Below, piece after piece: positions 15,375 to 25,379 of a stretch of DNA of 64,000 bases. The stretch comes from Gerris lacustris (taxonomy: Eukaryota > Arthropoda > Insecta > Hemiptera > Gerridae). The translations under genes and the position numbers were made by a program. Each line of letters opens with the position of its first letter. The first letter of the stretch is position 1. The stretch lies in NCBI GenBank assembly GCA_951217055.1, contig OX578282.1, positions 18,465,106 to 18,529,105 of the forward strand, given 5' to 3'. The notes under the pieces are model-generated. The model was not told the DNA's origin. It did no database searches and worked only from the letters and a program-made list of their open reading frames with translations.

Positions 15375-15477
15375 CATTGAATGGTTACTGCGGTGAAAAG
15401 TTATGGAACATGCAATCTTCCTAACAACCCAGTCCAACCTTAACCAAGTCTCCTTTTTGAAAAACAGGAGGAATTTA
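15375..15477 (+). repeat. Direct repeat, left copy (about 103 bp)
   Basis: CATTGAATGGTTACTGCGGT through TTTTTGAAAAACAGGAGG recurs at 16885-16987 with about ten differences. The two copies bracket two foldback elements, suggesting one composite element with terminal direct repeats, or a segmental duplication. Confidence 0.75.
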
Positions 15478-15879
15478 ACACATTACATTTTATTTTTTTA
15501 ATCAAAGTATGTTTTTTTCCGATTTTTTATTCATTTAAATAGGATTTTTTTTAAGGTCATTATAAATTAACATCAATTTAAATAAGAAAAAAGTTCATAA
15601 TAAGATGTTTTAAAATATAATATAAATAGGTGACAACCTACAACAAATATTTCAGTGATATCTAACAATAAAAATAAAATTTGGTTTAAACTTAACTAAA
15701 ATGTTTAGCACTTTAAAAATGAATTAAATTAGTTATATGCATTTTATAACTTATTGCTTAAGACTAACTTGCGGAATGAATTTGGAATTCTCAATTAACA
15801 CCAAAAAAAATTAAAAAAGGCATTTACTCATTTTGAATAAAACTCGACTTTTGTAAAAAAATAAATTAAAAAAATATAT

Positions 15880-16278
15880 AAATTAGTTGATTTTTGGCCT
15901 AAAGGAATATTAAAACGCTCCCATTTGCGATATTTCGACACCTCCTTGGGTCATTCTCAAGCTGACTGACTAGAAGATTACCCTACTTTCTGGTAGTTGA
16001 TAGTGGATAAATTATTAGGTAAAATAGATAATAGAAATATATTAAAAATAGGTATAAAAGAAATAAATTTGTACTCAGCATCTCGAAGTGAAATAAAGAT
16101 TATCGAGTTTGACGAGAATCAGACGATTCGTTAGGATTGATAAATGTTTAATTTGACGTAAAATAATCTATGTAGGGTAATCTTCTAGTCAGTCAGCTTG
16201 AGAATGACCCAAGGAGGGGTCGAAATATCGCAAATGGGAGCGTTTTAATTTTCCTTTAGACCAAAAATCAACTAATTT
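15880..16278. mobile_element. Foldback element, 107-bp arms
   Basis: The left arm (15880-15986) and right arm (16172-16278) are inverted copies with about four mismatches, beginning AAATTAGTTGATTTTTGG and containing AAAACGCTCCCATTTGCG. Each arm holds the hairpin GAATGACCCAAGG ... GGGTCGAAATATCG (plus strand of the right arm). The 185-bp centre has no reading frame. It is non-autonomous and possibly Penelope-related. Confidence 0.8.
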
Positions 16279-16288
16279 AAACAAAACG

Positions 16289-16304
16289 AGGAAACAACTT
16301 CTCT

Positions 16305-16392
<88 letters not shown>

Positions 16393-16408
16393 AGAGAAGT
16401 TGTTTCCT
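16289..16408. repeat. Perfect palindrome built on a (TA)n core
   Basis: AGGAAACAACTTCTCTAC on the left and its exact reverse complement on the right flank about 80 bases of TA (16308-16388). The whole 120-base segment can therefore extrude as a cruciform. Confidence 0.9.
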
Positions 16409-16574
16409 TGTATATATACGTATAAATAGAAATAACCTCACTTTAACTACTGACAATAACTGCTGACAGGTAGGCCGTAATTGTTAGCATTTTTCGAATT
16501 TCACCACCAAAATATCTCAGACATTTATTCATTTACCGGCTGATACATACGATTATGTAAAACTAATGACTGGT

Positions 16575-16816
16575 TAAGTTCCAGGTTTCCGGTGGTGACC
16601 GCGTCTCGAAGGGTGTACAGTGCACTTTCCGAAGTTTCGCTTCTACTGATAGAAACAACTTCAGGTGTATTCATGGTGTCCTTAATTTAAAAGTCGAACA
16701 CCTGTCTTTAATTAAGGACACCATGAACACCCCTGAAGATGCTTCAAGCAGTAGGAGCGGAACGTCGGGACGTACACCCTTCGAGACGCGGTCACCACCG
16801 GAAGACCTAGAACTTC
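16575..16816. mobile_element. Foldback element, about 110-bp arms
   Basis: The left arm (about 16575-16686) and right arm (about 16710-16816) are inverted and share AATTAAGGACACCATGAA, ACACCCTTCGAGACGCGG and TCACCACCGGAA. Each arm encodes a CCTGAAG(A/T)TG ... GAAGC(G)GAAAC hairpin, with variants between arms. The 117-codon frame starting at 16723 runs from the right arm into the direct repeat at 16885. It is probably not a gene, since it begins inside the hairpin. Confidence 0.75.
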
Positions 16817-16884
16817 ATTATAATTACAACCGTGTAAGCCTACGAACTTTATTAATGACTGGTTATTGTATTGTCATCAGAAAT

Positions 16885-16987
16885 GCATTGAATGGTTACT
16901 GCGGTGTAGAGTTAATAGAACATGCAATCTTTTTAGCAACCAGTCCAACTTTAACCAGTCTCCTTTTTGAAAAACAGGAGGAATTTA
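16885..16987 (+). repeat. Direct repeat, right copy
   Basis: The partner of 15375-15477. See that entry for the shared blocks. Confidence 0.75.
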
Positions 16988-17246
16988 CCTGCACGTTTAG
17001 CTTCCTAGGTATTCGGGAAGTGGGTTCAAGATTTGCCCTGACAAAGCGAATAAAAACCACAGTAACTGATGTTTAATACGGACTAAACTGGTCGAAGCCA
17101 GTCTGTGTTAATCGGGGTATATGATAGTTTTGAGATAATTAACTGATCACTTTTACTCATTGAATTTTATTTACCTTATAATTATATTTAGAAAAGGATA
17201 TATATACACATATTTTAACTAAGTAGGAAACCCAATTCAAAATAGT

Positions 17247-17290
17247 CTCAATTAGTGTGGCACATAGCTCCCTCGCGTTCTATTCTGTAC
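17247..17290 (-). repeat. Family C tail fragment
   Basis: AATTAGTGTGGCACATAGCT followed by CCCTCGCG is the family C tail in minus orientation, cut off about 95 bases before a plus-oriented full copy. Confidence 0.7.
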
Positions 17291-17385
17291 ACATTTATGA
17301 TTTTATGCTATTACAACCTATTAATTGTCAAATATATTTTTTTCAACCCCGTTTTTTTAAATCTGTCAAAATTGTTTTGATTATT

Positions 17386-17948
17386 GCTTCCGAGCTTACC
17401 GAAGGTAACGGAAGCATTGTGTTCACTTTTGAAAACGAAAAACTTTTATGCCTCCGATTTCAAAAATTCCAAGACAGAAATCCGTTTCAGACATCAGGGA
17501 ACATTTTTGGTCTCGTGTCTGTCTGTCTGTCGGTCTGTGTGTCCGCGAATTATGAAACGTGCGACGATAACTTGAGTAAATGTCGACCGATTTTTATGAA
17601 ATTTGGTAGACATGTACATTTTAGCAATGCTCAGGACGAGTTCGTTGGACAACGTTATCCGTCCAAGCGTTCACGAGCAAAGCTCGCGTAAACGTGAACT
17701 TTAAATTTAAAATTGGAATTTTAGGTCGGGGAAAAAATCCAACTTCATCTATTCAATGAGATAAACATTTTTTTCAAATACAATTTTTTAGTAAAACCAA
17801 CAGCGACACCGCTATGAAGTGTTAAAGATCGCTAAAATTATTAATAGTTTTTTCAAAATAAACAATATTACAATAAAATAATATAACAATATTTGTTATA
17901 GTACATGATAGGATGCGAGAAAGCTATGTGCCACACTAATTGGCAGTC
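17386..17948 (+). repeat. Family C modular repeat, full length
   Basis: It starts with the hairpin GCTTCCGAGCTTACC-GAA-GGTAACGGAAGC, whose two halves pair around a 3-base bulge. A GTCT-rich stretch (17518-17545) and the shared core follow (GCGACGATAACTTGAGTAAA, GAAATTTGGTAGACATG, CAACAGCGACACCGCTATGA, AAAGATCGCTAAA), then the tail GGATGCGAGAAAGCTATGTG and AATTGGCAGTC. The minus-strand copy at 53220-53797 matches it along its whole length. The overlapping 144-codon frame is repeat-derived. Confidence 0.85.
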
Positions 17949-17986
17949 TATTTTTTTATATATGAATTGAAATATCAATTTAGCAT

Positions 17987-18272
17987 AATTTAAAGAGCGC
18001 AGAAGGTTAAAATTAACCTGGGGCTATCTGCGGGCTGTTGAAACTCATATGGAACCAACTTTGGGCTAATTATATCATTTCAATAAAAGACTTTTTTAAG
18101 ATAAGTTGGTTCGCAAAAATTGAGCGAAAGACCGACAGACACGCAACCAAAAATTTTCCCAGATGACTGAAACGGATTTCTGTCTTGGAAATTTTTGAAA
18201 TCAAAGACATATAAAACGTTCGTTCCTCAGAGCGTTCGAATAGCTTCCATTACCTTCGGTAAGCTCGGGAGC
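17987..18272 (-). repeat. Family C repeat, head half
   Basis: The minus-strand head GCTCCCGAGCTTACC ... GGTAATGGAAGC, the CCAAGACAGAAATCC block, the GTCTG run and the middle section (GATAGCCCC) are present, but the tail is missing. It lies inverted and adjacent to the full copy at 17386. Confidence 0.75.
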
Positions 18273-19544
18273 AAATATATACAATTAGTACATATATAAG
18301 TGTTTATAATCTATTCTACATTATGGAAGACATATCAATGAAATAATAAATAAATTATAATTAAAAAAAAATAATCCAATAATTTATAAGGTAACTAATA
18401 AACTTAAAAAAAAAATATGTTTAATAGGTACATCAAGCACAATTAAAATAATAGTTTAACAAGGTAATTGACTACTGCTACCAATCAGCAAATAAGAATT
18501 GATTTTTAAATTATCTAGAGTTCATCTCTATCACCCTTTAGCTTTATTAATATTTATAAGTTTCATTATACAGGGAACATAATAGATTGTATTTGTTTTT
18601 TTTCAAAAACTTGAGGTAGAGATTTTAAAATGAATTTCAAATAGGGTATGCGCCCCTAACGATATAAAGCTACCGTTATATCGTTACTATGGTATCTTAT
18701 ACCGAAGGTTATATGAGTGTAATACATTACTGTTATTTATCATGATTAACCACTATATAGGAATAGGATAGCCTTAAAGCATTTAAAGGGAAAGGGATCA
18801 TAACATCTTTCTTCTTTCGTTATGATGAAGTCTTGGTTTATGAAGCTGACGGATTGTAATTTTTATTGTTCTTATTTTTTTTTATAATTTATTTATAGAG
18901 GTAAAACATAATGTATAAAAGGTAATGAAAAATGATTCATAACAGGGAACATAAGTAACTTGAAGTACCGTAATCATTGGAATATATAAGCTATAAACAG
19001 GTAGGCATAATCATCTATAATCTATATATGATACAGGTTTGTATACATATAGACATTTATATAGTTAGGTTTATAAACCATTAGGTATTGTATCAAGTGG
19101 TAAGATGGTGATTATAACTGAATTATGATATGGTTGAATCGATTAAATAATAATAATACTTAATTTATGGATTACAATATATGCGTATAATAATTAGTCA
19201 TAAATCTGTCCATAAAACTTAATGATAAGATAAGGAAACCGAAGATGTTTTTATAAAAACGAGTGAACAAAACAATTTCATCCATATTTTTCAATAATCC
19301 CAAAACCTATTTAAAATACATAAGCAGATTCATTTTTGAAGCAATTTATCAAACTAGAACTTTTTTTTAGACGGCTATGAACCTCTTGCTGGTCTTTTAT
19401 AATCCTTTTGATTATGAGTAAGAAATGTCAACAGTGACATTTAAATAAATTGTAGGAAAGCTAAGATTAGTCAAAAGTAAAAACGGCTATACCACCTCCT
19501 TTAGTTTAACGTCGTTTCGGAAAATATATTTCCTTCTTCAAGGT
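18273..19544. other. AT-rich spacer, nothing recognised
   Basis: No gene or repeat family was recognised over about 1.2 kb. Confidence 0.5.
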
Positions 19545-19796
19545 GGCACTTCTTTAGATTGTTACTCCCCTCATAAAGAAAACAGAGGGGAGTTACAATC
19601 TAAAGAAGGAACACGGAATGTTCATTAGACTGTTACTCCCCTTATAAAAACATAAGTGTGATATTCCTTCGTCCCAAAGTACATAGGAGTAAACATCCCT
19701 TTGTCTTAAGTAAGTTCCTACTTGCTTAATAGTTATTTAGTCAATGTCATTTACATTCTAAAAAATTAAAGGGGAGTAACAATCTAAAGAAGTAAC
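19545..19796. mobile_element. Hairpin MITE, CTTCTTTAGA family
   Basis: It begins GGCACTTCTTTAGATTGTTA and ends with the complementary TAACAATCTAAAGAAGT. A near-perfect 22-bp-arm hairpin lies at the left end (to about 19608). The 8-base flanks are TTCAAGGT and TCCAAGTT, which could be a diverged 8-bp TSD as in the copies at 28563 and 44877. Confidence 0.8.
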
Positions 19797-20092
19797 TCCA
19801 AGTTACCTTTTAAGGTAATATTCATAATATTACCAAGAAATATATAATTTTATAAGGAAAAGTTCCGAGATGCAGCACGTCTGAATTTTTTTACATCTTT
19901 AAGACTAATGAATAAAACACATTGACATTTCAAAAAACATGTTAAAACAAATCAATCAGTAAACCTAACAATAGATACCTACAGCCCATCTAAATAAGCA
20001 TTGACTAGAAAAGATACTCATATGGTTAATAGTTTCCTTCTTGATTCCCTAATAAATATTTACAAATAAATCACGAATATCCTTAAATTTTT

Positions 20093-20902
20093 TTAAGTCA
20101 GGATGTTGATAGAATTTATTTTCCATAGGTGGGTCAGATTGCTCTCGTCGAATTTCGTAAACCAATCCGGAGTGTAGTAAAAAGAAACCTCTTTCTCTAC
20201 ACCTAAAATACTTAGGACTTTGCAGCGTTTGTTCAAAACTAGACGTCTATGTGTGGATGAAGAAAGGATGTGAAAGGGTTCCTCAGGGCGAACATCTAAG
20301 CCTTCAGCAAGATACGGTTTTTCTATACTTTCTATTCTAAACCTGCATTGGTTGTCAGGATATGAGAACATTTTCAGTAAAGAGTGTCCTGGTTTTAATG
20401 TCAGAGTACCGAAAGGGTAATCGGCACCTGCGTACAATCTAGGTACACCTGGTAAGTCAACAGTTGTAACAGCGAAATCACTTCCATACTTTAAAGGCTC
20501 TCCGAAATTGGTCTTCTTCCAAGGATCGGTAATGAGGAATGAATTCCTGACGCATGGTTTGGTCGATTCCGAAGCAGTAACGAAAGAACCTTGAGGAATT
20601 GCATGGTACTTCGAGTAATCTTCATCTTTAACCATTATAGAAAGAACTTGGCCATCAGACAACAACTGAATTAAGTCACCGTACTTAATTTGTTCTTTGG
20701 AACTCCTTAACACCACCGGTTGCAGCAACTGATTAAAAAGATCCGACACACCAGATTGTAAATTAAGTTTCTTTTTCTTCCTCATATTTCTAAACACGGA
20801 GATCATACTTTTGGTTCTGGAGAATTCTTCGACCCAATCTCCCATCCTGACATGCTTCATGTCATACTGTCGGATTTGTTTGTGCTTAACTTTGTCACCC
20901 AT
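20093..20902 (-). CDS. CFAP161: Cilia- and flagella-associated protein 161 homologue
   Basis: The 269-residue single-exon product matches the CFAP161 pattern as I know it. It has an N-terminal R-M-G-D-W motif (19-23), K-Y-G-D (73-76) in the segment that follows the Q-P-V-V-L stretch, R-N-S-F-L-I (119-124), an L-K-Y-G-S-D-F block (137-143) and P-R-L-Y-A-G-A-D (154-161). CFAP161 is a microtubule inner protein of the axonemal doublet. In insects, where motile cilia are largely confined to sperm flagella and some sensory neurons, a testis role is likely (inference). The vertebrate protein is about 300 residues, so this copy is close to full length, and the short leader before RMGDW is typical. 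The frame closes 20 codons upstream, supporting the chosen ATG, although ATGs at residues 15 and 20 are possible. A TATTCTAG at about 20970 could be an acceptor for a 5' non-coding exon. No internal stop or frameshift is seen. Lack of introns could mean a compact gene or a retrocopy, but there is no adjacent poly(A) tract. No AATAAA is evident just downstream. Confidence 0.85.
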   Translation of the reverse strand: MGDKVKHKQIRQYDMKHVRMGDWVEEFSRTKSMISVFRNMRKKKKLNLQSGVSDLFNQLLQPVVLRSSKEQIKYGDLIQLLSDGQVLSIMVKDEDYSKYHAIPQGSFVTASESTKPCVRNSFLITDPWKKTNFGEPLKYGSDFAVTTVDLPGVPRLYAGADYPFGTLTLKPGHSLLKMFSYPDNQCRFRIESIEKPYLAEGLDVRPEEPFHILSSSTHRRLVLNKRCKVLSILGVEKEVSFYYTPDWFTKFDESNLTHLWKINSINILT

Positions 20903-22249
20903 ATCTTTCTGTAACTGACTTAACCTTTCCTTATATTTTACTGATAATACATGAGATTTTCAAACTAGAATATTTTTTTTTAGGTTGTCATTAATATACG
21001 TAAATATGAAACTTCAAATGTCACAAATAACATGACAAACATAACATAACAACATAACATTTACAATAACATGACTTAACATTTACAAACAGAGACAAGT
21101 CTAAATAAAAATGCATACAATGTCTTCATATAACTTTTCTCAAACCTATTTTTATTAGTAAAGCTACTTCCTTGTACATATATATATATATATTTATATA
21201 TTATAATATGTAATAAAATAGTTCTAGAGTTAATCGCTACATGTTTCAGCATATAAGCTTTTTAACTATTATTAGATTTGAAAAATATTATATGAAGAAA
21301 TTGTATCACTTTATATATACATATTGAGAACACAGAGAGGGGAAAAACGGACAAAATTAGAAACACGATAAAAGGCGTAAATAAAATATAACAATGTATT
21401 AACAAACATTATCAAATATTAATAAAATTGTGTGAGAAAGAAATATTACAGTCCTATAAATTATACTATACTTCAGCTTACTTAGTACTTAAGTGCGAAT
21501 ATGGAAATTGTTAACTGTGTAATGGTATTCATGAATTGTTTAACTATAAAACACTGTTACATTTAAATTTTCTCCTTGCAGCAATTCTTAAACGCATACA
21601 GAGGGATTTATAAAGGAAATAACACACCTACACATTTCACAGAATTAGCTGACAAGTGGCAAACAGATAGAAAAGGAAGATAAAGCATGAAAAATAAGTA
21701 AAATGGAAAATAATGGGGACGCTGCAATTTAATACCATGAAAGTCTAAGGAGGAATACTGACTCAAACCCTTGATAAGGTTTCTGAAAAAAAAAAGTAAG
21801 ATGCTAAATTCTCTTTGACTTAAGTGAGGAAATAGAATTCCAGGATACAGTAAGAAGGAAAAGAATAATTTTATTTCTAGAGCGCGAGGTATATAATCTA
21901 TAGCACTCAAATTGACCAAGAAATATGTAGGTAGTACCCCAGAAGACATTACCGAAATGGAACAAAAAAAAAATAAAATCGATAATGATTAAACACAAGA
22001 TTATTTATAGAGCATCTTTTCAAGTAATGATTAAAAAGCCAACAGAGAAACAATAAACAATAATATGTAAATCGTAACAAAAATTCAAGATTACATTTGC
22101 ATTTACCCGCTAACATGGTTGTAAGATATTCATAACTTTACTTAACAAACATTTAGTTAAAACTAAATGTAGAATTAGTATTGATAATAGTCTGGGCAAA
22201 AATTAAGCCCTGTTTATTTAGAATATAATTATTTACCTACATATTCCTT
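20903..22249. other. Upstream flank of CFAP161, nothing recognised
   Basis: AT-rich sequence with a short TA run near 21180. No core promoter element could be assigned. Overlapping frames at 21608-21998 are low-complexity and not supported as genes. Confidence 0.45.
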
Positions 22250-22320
22250 TGTCTAAATAAATATTAGGATAAAGGAATGCTTAGTTCAATGTACTTTGGG
22301 ACAAAGGAATATCACACTTC
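22250..22320. mobile_element. Fragment of the CTTCTTTAGA-family MITE
   Basis: Only internal blocks remain: a TTAGTTCAATGTACTTTGGG variant and AAGGAATATCACACTTC. Both terminal hairpins are lost where a family D repeat begins. Confidence 0.65.
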
Positions 22321-22326
22321 TTTTTT

Positions 22327-22873
22327 ACTTTCTCATATAAAGAGAAAGTATTGTGATGGCGCGAAAATTCGATTTTGAGATTTTGATGGATTTACACGTT
22401 TTGAGGTCCCTTGAGTCCAAAAAAGTGGTTTTCAAAAAATGCCTGTCTGTCGTCTGACGTCTGTCGTCTGTGCAGACGCCTGGAGCCTAAACCACTGGGC
22501 CGATTTTGACGAAATTTGGCATACATGTTCAGAAAAATCATACCCCGAGGCGAAATAGAGAAATGAATTTTAGCTCTAAATTTGGGGGCGCTACTCCCCA
22601 AAAACTCTGAAAAAAAATGTAGTCCATTTGAATACGAATCCAACGATATAAGCCGTTTTCCCGGGATAAATCTAGTTCCTGAGAAATTAGCTTAAAACGC
22701 GGATGGAGAGAGCCCGGGTTCGATTCCCCGGGCAGGAGAAGTTATTTTTATGATAAATTTTGATGAAATGTTTAATAATATTTAAATGTACATTTGAAAA
22801 CTAATAAATGGAAACACTGGGCTAAGTAATTATAAACTCGTATATGAGAAAGTTTGTCTGAGTTGTCTCGGTT
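22327..22873 (+). repeat. Family D modular repeat, best-preserved copy
   Basis: The order is: a head hairpin ACTTTCTC-ATATAAA-GAGAAAGT (22327-22349); TGATGGCGCGAAAATTCG; GTCTGTCTGTCGTCTG; the CCGATTTTGACGAAATTTGG block with CATACATG; GGGGGCGCTACTCCCC; a tRNA-like module near 22690-22738; AATGTTTAATAATATT; and a GAGAAAGTTTGTCTGAGTTG tail. Other copies are at 25380 and 29432 (minus) and 35060 (plus). Confidence 0.85.
22681..22738 (+). other. tRNA-like module inside family D
   Basis: CCCGGGTTCGATTCCCCGGG (22713-22732) forms a perfect T-arm-like stem around a Pol III B-box sequence (GGTTCGATTCC). ATTAGCTTAAAACG, about 30 bases upstream, could be a weak A box. The same module recurs in minus orientation at about 25524-25570 and 29570-29615 and in plus orientation near 35245 and 35625. 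No full cloverleaf can be drawn. Confidence 0.6.
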
Positions 22874-22886
22874 TGATTTTTTATAA

Positions 22887-23215
22887 TGGGAGTAACAGTC
22901 TAAAGAAAAACATTCCGTAAACCTTCTTTAGATTATTACACCCTTCAGTACTTTTATAAGGGGAGTAACAGTCTATAGAAAAACATTCCGCAAACCTTCT
23001 TTAGATTGTTACTCCCTTCTGTATATTTATAATAGGAAAAACAGTCTAAAGAAAAACATTCCGTAAACCTTCTTTAGATTGTTACTCCCTTCTGTATTTA
23101 TATGGGGAGTGGGGAGTAACCGTCTAAAGAAGAACATTCCGTATACCTTCTTTAGATTAATACACCCTTCTGTATTCTTATAAGGTGAGTAACAGTCTAA
23201 AGAAGTGGCACCTTG
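22887..23215. repeat. Tandem array of about 73-bp hairpin units (MITE-derived)
   Basis: CATTCCG recurs at 22911, 22984, 23057 and 23134 (spacing 73, 73, 77). Each unit contains GAGTAACAGTCTAAAGAA and the inverse CTTCTTTAGATTGTTACTCC, so each unit folds. The right end, GTCTAAAGAAGTGGCACC, is the terminal sequence of the CTTCTTTAGA MITE. This copy therefore appears to have expanded its terminal hairpin into an array. Confidence 0.85.
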
Positions 23216-24747
23216 AAGAAGGAACATTTCAGTATTAGTTCATATGGATTTATAATGAGAAATTATCATAATTCATAATTTTCAAGTATTAGTTCCTGTA
23301 TAGAAAGTGTAATTTGTTCAGACAACTTAAACGTATAACCAAATAAGAAGCAGGTGATTAGGATTAAAACATAAATTGCAAAAGGATTATGAGAGGATAA
23401 GTCATAAGGGACGACAAACATATGGTGTCTGACCCTTAAGCCGTGCTGGGTTCCAGACAGCGTGGAACCTAGGACCCTACACCTGTTGCTATAATAGATT
23501 TCTTCTTACATCTTGTCAAAATACCTTTATTGCAATTTCCTGCTATTAAAGGCTGATTCTTGTTAAAATAAGTTAAGGGGGAAAAAATACCAAGACATAT
23601 TAGGAGTCTGGCCAGACAGCATGTCGCCAGACGGATTAGTCTCGACCTAAAAAAAACCCAAGCAGCTTAAAAAATTTCACTGATAATAAACTTAGTAAAC
23701 ATATGTTTTCAACCCCTTTTGAAATCTAGTAACACAAAAAATACCTAACTTAGACATAAATAAAAAATAATGACCTTTCCCTTCAAATAAAAGAAGTAAA
23801 GATTATTATGTCCTTTTCAACACAACACATGCATCTTCCTTGTATATAAAAAAAAGCAAGTATGTACTTTTATGCCACGAAGAAATTGTTTGACATGATA
23901 ATGAGATAAAGCATAAATGGGTTAAGTATATGAAAATTGAAATATCAGACAATTAATCTCTATTTGAAAGTATATGGATAAGATAGGCATCGATAGGTTT
24001 GAAAATGATTCAGATTTCATAACAAATGAGTAATATTTTCTTTAAGAGATAGAATAAAGTTAAGGGCAGATTGCTTGAAGAGTTTTTATCAATCCTAAAT
24101 ATTTATACTTTTGGATAGTTGACATCCTTTTTATTATAATAGATTGAAAAATTAAGATTTAGATTCCTTCAACTCATAACGGGAATTTACACTTATCTAA
24201 TCTAACCCATCTTTGCCATGAGGAGTAAATATTCTTCCAAGAAAAATCCAGAACAATTACAGACAGTGAGCATATTGGTGAGTCAATGACCTCTATTGTT
24301 ACCTGATGACAAGATGGTTTATCTCAATAAGAAAACAAGACAGGCCTTCCAGACAGCCTGGTGCCAAAACTGACCTAAAAACTTGAACAAAAATGCGCCT
24401 TTGGGGTTTTACCATTAGAAATGACAACGAACAACGACCTCAACAAGACTTTAAAATGAACGTTTTAAAGTCTAGCCTTATTAAAGAGTAGACTCTTTAC
24501 AAAACTATATAACCACCAAGTGACATTACTGAATTGTTATGTAAGAGGGTTGCAAATACAAATAGAACACATATTATAACTAATGGAAATTGAATACTCA
24601 ATAATTGTGATCAATTATTATAAAATTAAGATCAGCTAATTTGTGCGGATATACCAACGATTTGGCAAAATATATTTATTGTTCAAGGTATGAACAAGAA
24701 TAGCGAAAGCAAGTGGAGTTAATATTCCTGCCATATTAACCATAATT
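23216..24747. other. Spacer with a short dispersed repeat
   Basis: Apart from the inverted-pair segment at 23590-23668 and a related CCAGACAGCCTGG near 24350, nothing is recognised. Confidence 0.45.
23590..23668 (+). repeat. Dispersed repeat, inverted partner of 28125-28200
   Basis: ACATATTAGGAGTCTGGCC, CGCCAGACGGATTAGTCTCG and ACCTAAAAAAAACCC are found in reverse complement at 28125-28200 with few changes. The pair brackets about 4.5 kb. Confidence 0.7.
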
Positions 24748-24755
24748 ATCTATAC

Positions 24756-25232
24756 CAGGGGTGCCCAACCTTTTTTAATCAAGGCTACATTGTCAACATT
24801 CAAAGAGAAGGCGGGCCGGGGGCCAGTGGTGAACCGGGGGGTCCTCCCCCAGAAAATTTTAGAATTTTTACCCTCATAAAACACGTTTTTATGCTTCCTA
24901 GAAGGTCAATTTTCCGTTTTGGTTTTAGCTGAAACACCATGTTAATAAAGTTTTTTTCTGTTACTAGCGCAGTTTTACTTTGCAGAAAATAAAACACTCA
25001 AATATATATGAAAATGAAAGTATAAAAATACAACAATAACAGTATGAATTACAAAAAAGTTAGTCTTTCATTTTATATCAAAATCATCTGGGCTGTTAGG
25101 CAATAGGAAATTAATATATTTTAGATTCTCTGAATGCTTGTAAATTCTTCGTTTTTATGGCAACACGGCGGGCCACATAAAATCGGCTCGCGGGCCGGAC
25201 TCGGTCCGCGGGCCGTAGGTTGGGCACCCCTG
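24756..25232. mobile_element. hAT-type MITE, 477 bp, with 8-bp TSD
   Basis: The terminal inverted repeat CAGGGGTGCCCAACCT is perfect over 16 bases. It is flanked by the 8-base duplication ATCTATAC (24748-24755 and 25233-25240). Subterminal sequence is GC-rich (GGGCCGG repeats). CAG-starting ends and an 8-bp TSD define hAT. There is no transposase, so the element is non-autonomous. The perfect TSD suggests a relatively recent insertion. Confidence 0.93.
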
Positions 25233-25240
25233 ATCTATAC

Positions 25241-25379
25241 AACAAACTGCTTACTGATTTAAATTATGCTTAGATTTTTTCCGTAATAACGAGAAACATC
25301 AAATTCGGGAAACATAAAACATGAAAGTAGAGTCTATAATAAAATAAAGCGTCAGAGAAATTTAAAAATAATCTGAGTT
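25241..25379. other. Short spacer
   Basis: Nothing is recognised between the hAT MITE and the minus-strand family D copy. Confidence 0.4.

Noticed and set aside
16723..17076. 117-codon frame starting MNTPEDASSSRSG
   Set aside because: It begins inside a foldback arm and continues into a direct repeat. The left arm carries a diverged inverted copy of its first 35 codons. Its protein-like look is more likely due to the GC-richer element.
22887..23215. CRISPR-like array (palindromic repeats at regular spacing)
   Set aside because: The spacers are themselves parts of the repeat, the DNA is eukaryotic, no cas genes are present, and the array ends in a MITE terminus.
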